A DNA stretch of 38,538 bases from Pseudomonadales bacterium. GTDB taxonomy: Bacteria; Pseudomonadota; Gammaproteobacteria; Pseudomonadales; Azotimanducaceae. The stretch covers positions 1 through 38,538 of the forward strand of contig JACKNX010000027.1 of the NCBI GenBank assembly GCA_024234635.1, given 5' to 3'. The notes below the pieces were generated by a model, which made no database searches, was not told the origin of the DNA, and saw only the letters and a list, made by a program, of their open reading frames with translations. The position numbers were made by a program, and so were the translations under genes. This document shows, in pieces, positions 30,680-38,538 of the stretch (position 1 is its first letter; each line of letters starts with the position of its first letter).

Positions 30680-32494
30680 ATGACTCAATCCACTGCCGAT
30701 CTCCAGCAACGCCTCGGCTTCGATCCCGATGCCCTGCGCAACAGATACCGGGAAGAGCGGGACAAGCGGCTGCGGGACGAAGGCAACGAGCAGTACGTCA
30801 ACATGACCGGCGACTACTCACATTACATCGACGACCCCTACCTGGAAGAACAGATCAGCCGCGCCCCACTGACGGACACTGTGAACGTGCTGATCGTGGG
30901 CGGCGGTTTTGGCGGTCTGCTGGCGGGTGCGCGGCTGCGTGAGGCGGGTATCGATGGCCTTCGCATCGTGGAAAAGGCCGGCGACTTTGGCGGTACGTGG
31001 TACTGGAACCGTTACCCCGGCGCGGCGTGCGATATCGAGTCGTACGTGTATCTGCCCCTGCTGGAGGAGGTCGGCTACATGCCGGCGCGCAAGTATTCCA
31101 CCGGCAGGGAGATCCTGTGGTACAGCCAGGAGATTGCCCGCAGGTACCGCCTGTACGACGACGTGCTGTTCCAGACGCAGGTGACCGCGCTCACGTGGCA
31201 GGAGGACGAGGGCTGCTGGCTGGTGGAAACCAACCGGGGCGATGCCTTCCGCGCGCGCTATGTCGTGCAGTCCAACGGTCCGCTCAATCGCCCCAAGCTG
31301 CCTGGCATACCGGGCATCCAGGACTACAGGGGGCACACGTTTCACACCAGCCGCTGGGACTATGACTACACGGGTGGAAGCGCGGAAGGCGGCCTCAACA
31401 AACTGGCAGACAAGAAGGTCGCCATCATTGGCACCGGCGCCACGGCGGTGCAGTGTGTGCCGCATCTGGGCGAAGGCGCGCAGCATCTCTACGTCTTCCA
31501 GCGTACGCCCTCGTCCATCGACGTGCGCAACGACCGGGATACAGACCAGAACTGGTGGGAAAGCCTGCAGCCGGGCTGGCACCAGGCGCGCATGGACAAC
31601 TTCAACATCCTGGTCTCAGGCGGCGTGCAGGAGGAAGACCTGGTCAAGGACGGCTGGACGGAAATCATCAGGAACCTGCTGTTCATGGTGAAGAGCGAGG
31701 ACGAGCCGGATCTGTCGCCCGCGGAAATTGCCCGCAAGATGGAACTGGCGGACTTCCAGAAGATGAATCAGATCCGCGCCCGCGTGGATGCCATCGTTGC
31801 CGACCCGCAGGTTGCGGACGCGCTCAAGCCCTGGTATCGGCAGTTCTGCAAGCGCCCGTGCTTTCACGACGACTACCTGCCCACCTTCAACCGGGACAAC
31901 GTGACGCTCGTCGATACGGGCGGGCACGGCGTGGAACGGATCACCGAGAAGGGCGTGGTGGCGAACGGCGTGGAGTATCCGGTGGACTGCATCGTCTTCA
32001 GCACCGGCTTTGAAGTCGGCACGGCCTATGCCCGTCGCTGCGGGTACGAAACCTACGGTGTGGGCGGGCAGACGCTGTCCGACAAGTGGGCGGACGGCAT
32101 GCGCTCCTACCACGGCATGCACGTCAATGGCTTTCCCAACCTGTTCCTGATGGGGGCGAACGGCCAGACCGGGTTTACCGCCAACTATCCGCATGCGCTG
32201 AACGAGCAGAGCAGGCACATCGCCTACATCCTCGACCAGTGCGCCCGTGGCAACCAGCGAATCGTGGAAGCGACGCCGCAGGCGGAAGAAGCGTGGGTGC
32301 AGACCATCGTCAAGCTGGCACGTCTGAACGAACAGTTCCTGATCGACTGCACGCCAGGGTACTACAACAACGAAGGCAAGCCGCAGCTCCGGTCCCTGCA
32401 GAACACCAACTACGGCGCCGGCCCGGTGGAGTTCTACAAGTTGCTGGAAGACTGGCGCGGCGAAGGACAGATGGAGGGCCTGCGTCTCGCCTGA
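30680..32494 (+). CDS. Baeyer-Villiger monooxygenase (class B flavoprotein)
   Basis: The ATG at 30680 follows AAGGGGG and gives 604 residues. FAD binding is by GGGFGG (74-79) and NADPH binding by GTGATA (251-256). Between them the BVMO fingerprint reads YRGHTFHTSRWD (216-227), fitting FxGxxxHxxxW with Tyr in place of the first Phe. GTWYWNRYPGAACDIESY is a further BVMO block. The N-terminal extension of about 65 residues is as in larger CPDMO/PAMO-like enzymes. It should insert oxygen next to a ketone to form an ester or lactone in the cytoplasm, a step common in cyclic ketone, terpenoid and steroid side-chain breakdown. The enoyl-CoA hydratase gene follows, separated by a hairpin. Confidence 0.93.
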   Translation: MTQSTADLQQRLGFDPDALRNRYREERDKRLRDEGNEQYVNMTGDYSHYIDDPYLEEQISRAPLTDTVNVLIVGGGFGGLLAGARLREAGIDGLRIVEKAGDFGGTWYWNRYPGAACDIESYVYLPLLEEVGYMPARKYSTGREILWYSQEIARRYRLYDDVLFQTQVTALTWQEDEGCWLVETNRGDAFRARYVVQSNGPLNRPKLPGIPGIQDYRGHTFHTSRWDYDYTGGSAEGGLNKLADKKVAIIGTGATAVQCVPHLGEGAQHLYVFQRTPSSIDVRNDRDTDQNWWESLQPGWHQARMDNFNILVSGGVQEEDLVKDGWTEIIRNLLFMVKSEDEPDLSPAEIARKMELADFQKMNQIRARVDAIVADPQVADALKPWYRQFCKRPCFHDDYLPTFNRDNVTLVDTGGHGVERITEKGVVANGVEYPVDCIVFSTGFEVGTAYARRCGYETYGVGGQTLSDKWADGMRSYHGMHVNGFPNLFLMGANGQTGFTANYPHALNEQSRHIAYILDQCARGNQRIVEATPQAEEAWVQTIVKLARLNEQFLIDCTPGYYNNEGKPQLRSLQNTNYGAGPVEFYKLLEDWRGEGQMEGLRLA

Positions 32495-32505
32495 CGTGCG
32501 TAAGC

Positions 32506-32530
32506 GGCGTCCCGGTTGAGCCGGGGCGCC
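32506..32530 (+). terminator. GC-rich hairpin after the BVMO gene
   Basis: GGCGTCCCGG-ttgag-CCGGGGCGCC forms a 10-bp stem with a single G-T wobble, 11 nt after the stop codon. The following tract (GATTTCCCC) has few T residues, so it may be a weak terminator or mRNA-end stabiliser. Read-through into the crotonase gene is possible. Confidence 0.55.
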
Positions 32531-32585
32531 GATTTCCCCTGGCTGCTTTCGCTGCTGCCCCATCTGCGCTACCGTCCCCGCGCCA

Positions 32586-33413
32586 ATGTCGCGGAGCAAT
32601 CCCTTGAGCATCCTGCCCCTGCCCGAGCGCTGTGAAACCCTCACGCTGGAAACCCCGGCGCCGCACGTATTGACGGTGCGCCTGGACCGGCCCGATGCCG
32701 GCAACGCGCTCAACACACAGATGGGCGCGGAGCTCAAACAGGTGTGGGATTCGCTGTACGTGGACCAGGGCGACATCCGTTGCGTCATCCTCACGGGCGC
32801 CGGTCAGAAAATCTTCTGCGCCGGCGGCGACCTCAAACAGCGCAACAACATGACGGACGCGCAGTGGCAGCAGCAGCACGCGCTGTTCGAGCTCATGATG
32901 ATCGCCATGATGAACTGCCCCGTGCCGATCATCGCTGCGGTCAACGGCGCGGCATTTGGCGGCGGTTGTGAATTTGTGGCGGCATCCGACTTTGCCTATG
33001 CCTCGGAAAACGCGCGGTTCGCGCTCACCGAGACCACGCTCGGCATCATGCCCGGCGCAATGGGTACCCAGAACCTGCCACGTGCCGTGGGTGACCGGCG
33101 CGCCAAGGAAATCATTCTCACCGGTGCGCCTTTTACCTCGGCGGAAGCGCTCGCCTGGGGACTCGTCAACAAGGTGGTGCCCATCGCGGACCTCATGACC
33201 GTGACGCTCGAAACCGCCTCGCGTATTGCCGCCAACGCACCCATATCAATACGGCAGGCCAAGAAGTCGATATCCATGGCCAGCCAGACCGACCTGCACA
33301 TCGGTTACCGCTACGAAGTGGAAGCCTACAACCGCATGGTGCCCACCGAAGATCGCCTGGAAGGCGTGCGCGCCTTCAACGAGAAACGCAAACCCGACTT
33401 CCGCGGGCGCTGA
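32586..33413 (+). CDS. Enoyl-CoA hydratase/isomerase (crotonase) family protein
   Basis: The 275-residue protein begins at ATG 32586; no strong ribosome-binding site is visible. The oxyanion-hole strands are IFCAGGDL (76-83) and NGAAFGGGCEF (120-130). Both glutamates that act as acid/base in true enoyl-CoA hydratases are kept: E129 in GGGCE and E149 in LTETTLG, followed by PGAMGTQNLPR. It should therefore be able to hydrate enoyl-CoA thioesters, the second step of beta-oxidation. Position behind the BVMO suggests that it handles CoA esters derived from ring-opened products (inference). A hairpin-rich repeat array follows it. Confidence 0.9.
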   Translation: MSRSNPLSILPLPERCETLTLETPAPHVLTVRLDRPDAGNALNTQMGAELKQVWDSLYVDQGDIRCVILTGAGQKIFCAGGDLKQRNNMTDAQWQQQHALFELMMIAMMNCPVPIIAAVNGAAFGGGCEFVAASDFAYASENARFALTETTLGIMPGAMGTQNLPRAVGDRRAKEIILTGAPFTSAEALAWGLVNKVVPIADLMTVTLETASRIAANAPISIRQAKKSISMASQTDLHIGYRYEVEAYNRMVPTEDRLEGVRAFNEKRKPDFRGR

Positions 33414-33473
33414 CGGCAAACTCGGGAAGCCTCGGTTCGTCTCCTCAGTAACCCACCAACACCGCCAGCTATC

Positions 33474-33840
33474 GAGCGGCACAGGGATGTGCCGCCGCGG
33501 AACAAGCCGCAGGCTTGTTCCGTCGTGAGGGAGCGTAGCGACCGGTCCGCCGTGAGGGCAGGATGCCCGAAGGCGAGGTAAATCGAACGCCGCCGCGGAA
33601 CAAGCCGCAGGCTTGTTCCGTCGTGAGGGAGCGCAGCGACCGGTCCGCCGTGAGGGCAGGATGCCCGAAGGCGAGGTAAACCCCGCCAGCACCGAATTCC
33701 GTTTCTCTCAGGTACCGAGAACGCCAGCGAAGGAGCGGCACAGGGATGTGCCGCCGCGGAACAAGCCGCAGGCTTGTTCCGTCGTGAGGGAGCGCAGCGA
33801 CCGGTCCGCCGTGAGGGCAGGATGCCCGAAGGCGTATAAA
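33474..33840. repeat. Three near-identical copies of a ~92-bp hairpin-rich repeat
   Basis: Copies lie at 33491-33582, 33589-33680 and 33750-33840, almost identical to one another; copy 3 ends differently (GCGTATAAA). Copies 1 and 3 carry an extra 5' hairpin CGGCACA-ggga-TGTGCCG. Each unit then has GGAACAAGCC-gca-GGCTTGTTCC, a GTCG/CGAC pair around GGGAGCG, and GGGCA-gga-TGCCC nested in CGCC/GGCG. The arrangement suggests transcribed multi-hairpin RNA or a REP-like element. Frames through it encode Arg/Ser/Ala-rich peptides in several phases and are not credible genes. Confidence 0.88.
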
Positions 33841-33842
33841 CG

Positions 33843-33873
33843 AAAAAACCCGCGCAGCTCACACCACGCGGGT
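33843..33873 (-). terminator. Rho-independent terminator of the TonB-dependent receptor gene
   Basis: Read on the minus strand, ACCCGCG (33873-33867) pairs with CGCGGGT (33854-33848) across a 12-nt loop. It is immediately followed by a run of T residues (33848-33843). This is a canonical intrinsic terminator 55 nt past the receptor stop codon. Confidence 0.88.
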
Positions 33874-33888
33874 CTTCGTACTACGGAA

Positions 33889-33914
33889 GAAGGGCGATCC
33901 TGCGATCGCCCTTC
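33889..33914 (-). terminator. Perfect 11-bp hairpin just after the TonB-dependent receptor gene
   Basis: GAAGGGCGATC-ctgc-GATCGCCCTTC is a perfect inverted repeat that starts 13 nt after the receptor stop codon and precedes the T-run terminator. It probably helps stabilise the 3' end of the receptor mRNA. Confidence 0.65.
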
Positions 33915-33927
33915 CTTCGGGCGGCGG

Positions 33928-36762
<2,835 letters not shown>

Positions 36763-37082
36763 CCTTATAACCCCCTGTGTGGATCGTTGACTCCATGCCG
36801 CCAGACCTGTAACTGATTGCGTGCCCGCGGAGTGGCGGCTGTTTTGCACCACGGACGTAACGGACCTACAGGTCTCCCCGCGACGCAGGATAAACAATCT
36901 TTTACAGATGGCAATCAGGTGTTGCCGGATTGTTTCAGTACACGTTTTAAATTATCGCCCGGGCCCGGAAGCTCAGGGATTTGCGCGGCCCCGAAATATT
37001 GGAAACTGTTTCAGTATTGAAACGTCTGTCGTGCGTGGCACCGCGGCGGGTGCGGCGCTGTCGCCACGCCTGGTCGGGGGCG
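36763..37082. promoter_or_regulatory. 320-nt upstream region of the receptor gene with repeated GTTTC/GAAAC dyads
   Basis: The region is AT-richer than its surroundings. GAAAC-t-GTTTC-agtatt-GAAAC occupies 37002-37023, so one GTTTC can pair with either neighbour. The 10-mer TGTTTCAGTA occurs at 36931-36940 and again at 37007-37016. TTTTAAATTAT lies beside the first copy. This looks like a multi-site operator with a promoter for the receptor gene, independent of the P450 gene upstream. Confidence 0.55.
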
Positions 37083-38435
37083 TCAGCGATGCACGACGAC
37101 AGGCAGTTCGCGAATGCCGTGCACAAAGTTGGAGTACAGCCGCACTGGGTTGCCGGCCACTTCAATGTGGCTGAAGCGTTTCATGATCTCCTCCCAGATC
37201 ACCCGGAGCTGCATCTCACCCAGGCGATTGCCCACGCAGCGGTGGATGCCGAAGCCGAACGCCATGTGATGCCGCACGTCGGGGCGGTCGATCAGGAATT
37301 CGTCAGCGCGCCGGATGACGCGCTCATCGCGATTGCCTGAGACGTACCACATGCAGACGCGGTCGCCCTGGCGGATCTGACGGCCGCCGAGCTCGGTATC
37401 GGCGGTGGCCGTACGCGCCATGTGCAGTACCGGGGACTGCCAGCGGATGATCTCCGGCACCATGTTGGGAATGAGACCGGGATCGGCCTTCAGCTTGGCG
37501 TACTCGTCGGGATATTCGTTCAGGGCCAGCACGCCACCGGAAATGGAATTGCGGGTGGTGTCGTTGCCGCCGACGATGAGCAGCATGATGTTGCCGAGAA
37601 ATTCCTGCGGGTCCATGTCCCGGGTGCTGGGATCGTGTGCCAGTAGTGAAATGAGGTCGAATTTGCGCGGCTCGGTGGCGCGCTGCTCGTAGAGTGCACG
37701 GAAGTAGTCGCGGCATTCGTAGAGTTTCTGGAAACCGATGTGCGGCGACTCGAAGGCATCCGGGTCGGACAGGCTGCTGATGGTGTCGCTCCACTCGATC
37801 AGCTTCATGCGGTGCTCCTGCGGCACGTCGAACAGCGTCGCCAGCATTTGCGCGGTCAGCTCCACGGACACGTGCCGCACCCAGTTGAATTGTTCGCCGA
37901 TGGGCAGGTTGTCCAGGATGTCCGCGGCGCGCGCGCGAATCAGCGGTTCGAGTTGTGCCAGGCTGGTGGGCGCAAACAGGGGCGCCACGACGTTGCGCTG
38001 GTTGTGGTGTTTCGGCGGGTCTTCGGCGATGAACATCTTCAGCCCGCGCGGATTGCCGGCATCGCGCACCGGCAGGCCGTTCAATGACACGCCGCCGTGA
38101 ATCCAGCTCGATGAGAACAGCTCGTGATGGCTGTCGACGTAACGGATGTCATCGAAGCGCGTCACCGACCAGTAGGGCCCCATCATGCTCACCGGGTGGT
38201 AGTGCACGGGCGCTTCGTCGCGCAGCCGCTGGAACCAGCGCCAGTGGGTACCATTGACGAACAGTGACGGGTGCGAGGGATCGAGTTCTTCGAGGGCAAG
38301 GTCGTACGGATCGCACGTGGGATCGATTGCGAACGCATTGGCAATGTCCGCCGTGCGCAATGTTTCGTCGCGCGCCTGCCGGCGGTCGATCAGCGCCGCC
38401 CGCTCGCTGTCACTGCTGCCCAGAAATACGCCCAT
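37083..38435 (-). CDS. CYP153-type cytochrome P450 (third of three)
   Basis: ATG 38435 with GGGAG at good spacing gives 450 residues; a TTG at 38459 is less likely. The I-helix GGNDTTRNSISGGVLALNE (289-307), the K-helix region MVPEIIRWQSPVLHM, the block MWYVSGNRDE and the heme loop FGFGIHRCVGNRL (Cys400) closely match the CYP153 family as I remember it. CYP153 enzymes are soluble and hydroxylate the terminal carbon of alkanes, fatty acids or related chains, using a ferredoxin and its reductase. Some CYP153-like members act on terpenoids. HMARTATADTELGG differs slightly from the common HMRRTA. No ferredoxin gene is seen on this side; it may lie beyond the window end. Confidence 0.93.
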   Translation of the reverse strand: MGVFLGSSDSERAALIDRRQARDETLRTADIANAFAIDPTCDPYDLALEELDPSHPSLFVNGTHWRWFQRLRDEAPVHYHPVSMMGPYWSVTRFDDIRYVDSHHELFSSSWIHGGVSLNGLPVRDAGNPRGLKMFIAEDPPKHHNQRNVVAPLFAPTSLAQLEPLIRARAADILDNLPIGEQFNWVRHVSVELTAQMLATLFDVPQEHRMKLIEWSDTISSLSDPDAFESPHIGFQKLYECRDYFRALYEQRATEPRKFDLISLLAHDPSTRDMDPQEFLGNIMLLIVGGNDTTRNSISGGVLALNEYPDEYAKLKADPGLIPNMVPEIIRWQSPVLHMARTATADTELGGRQIRQGDRVCMWYVSGNRDERVIRRADEFLIDRPDVRHHMAFGFGIHRCVGNRLGEMQLRVIWEEIMKRFSHIEVAGNPVRLYSNFVHGIRELPVVVHR

Positions 38436-38472
38436 GTGTTCTCTCCCTTGCCCGGTCAATCAGTCAGCCCGG

Positions 38473-38538
38473 TCAATTGGGCCAGTAGATGTAGTCGTCG
38501 CCCGGCCCCGCTTTCTGCGCCCGGGTGATATCGATGGG
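38473..38538 (-). CDS. C-terminal fragment of an unidentified gene
   Basis: Reading in from the window edge on the minus strand, a frame runs to a TGA at 38475-38473 and encodes 21 residues ending in GDDYIYWPN. The stop lies 37 nt before the CYP153 start, so the two genes would be co-transcribed. The fragment is too short to identify. The 10-mer CCCGGTCAAT occurs at 38451-38460 and again at 38468-38477, across this junction. Confidence 0.45.
   Translation of the reverse strand, partial: PIDITRAQKAGPGDDYIYWPN

Noticed and set aside
31616..32794. 392-codon minus-strand frame opposite the BVMO/crotonase genes
   Set aside because: No family resemblance, and it covers parts of two unrelated genes and the hairpin between them.
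33474..33840. CRISPR array
   Set aside because: Only three units, no regular spacers between repeats, internal hairpins in each unit, and no cas genes.
33246..33862. Several Arg/Ser/Ala-rich frames (e.g. 178 codons) in the 33.5-kb repeats
   Set aside because: The peptides repeat only because the DNA repeats, occur in several phases and follow the hairpins; treated as a structured repeat, not genes.

Overview
This window reads as one continuous stretch of a high-GC Gammaproteobacterial chromosome. The lineage is inferred from family content: TonB-dependent receptor, OprP-type porin, PhoB boxes, DUF2490 outer-membrane protein, CYP153-type P450, an OxyR-like regulator. A hydrocarbon-, terpenoid- or steroid-degrading lineage such as Nevskiales/Steroidobacterales would fit, but there is no rRNA or marker gene to prove it. 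No tRNA, rRNA, CRISPR array, transposase or phage gene was seen.

Layout. 1-4.7 kb: the 3' end of an isochorismatase-fold hydrolase, a secreted alpha/beta-hydrolase fused to a thioredoxin-like domain, a PlsC-like acyltransferase, an ArsR-family regulator with the cysteine pair of sulfane-sulfur sensors, and an amidohydrolase. 4.9-9.7 kb: a PAS histidine kinase with a degenerate receiver domain, a zinc alcohol dehydrogenase, a cupin protein with an odd tail, and a cytochrome P450 followed 12 nt later by a 58-residue rubredoxin. 9.8-15.9 kb: envelope and stress genes (DUF2490 protein, universal stress protein, a small secreted protein with two DFRGRPPF repeats, a secreted retropepsin-like protease, an OxyR-like regulator, a divergent CorA-like protein, and an OprP porin behind an array of PhoB boxes). 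16.0-21.2 kb: a NarL-type two-component pair diverging from a Cys-rich secreted protein and a TPR-secretin lipoprotein. This is the locus I find most likely to be an undescribed system.

21.3-33.4 kb is a mosaic of oxidative catabolism genes: medium-chain reductase plus LLM flavin monooxygenase (overlapping operon), Rieske oxygenase, an alkaline-phosphatase-superfamily enzyme behind a leader that resembles a compact cobalamin riboswitch, VOC protein, aldo/keto reductase, a second P450 with a TetR regulator, a SnoaL-like protein, a Baeyer-Villiger monooxygenase and an enoyl-CoA hydratase. 33.4-38.5 kb holds three copies of a hairpin-rich repeat, clear terminators, a TonB-dependent receptor and a CYP153-type P450.

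Read together, the receptor could import a hydrophobic substrate that P450s, the Rieske enzyme and the flavin monooxygenases oxidise, the dehydrogenases and BVMO process, and the crotonase feeds towards beta-oxidation. The genes are separately promoted and separately terminated in several places, so a single pathway is inference. An interspersed repeat whose border supplies the TAG stop codon of the adjoining gene occurs twice (about 13.5 and 30.3 kb).
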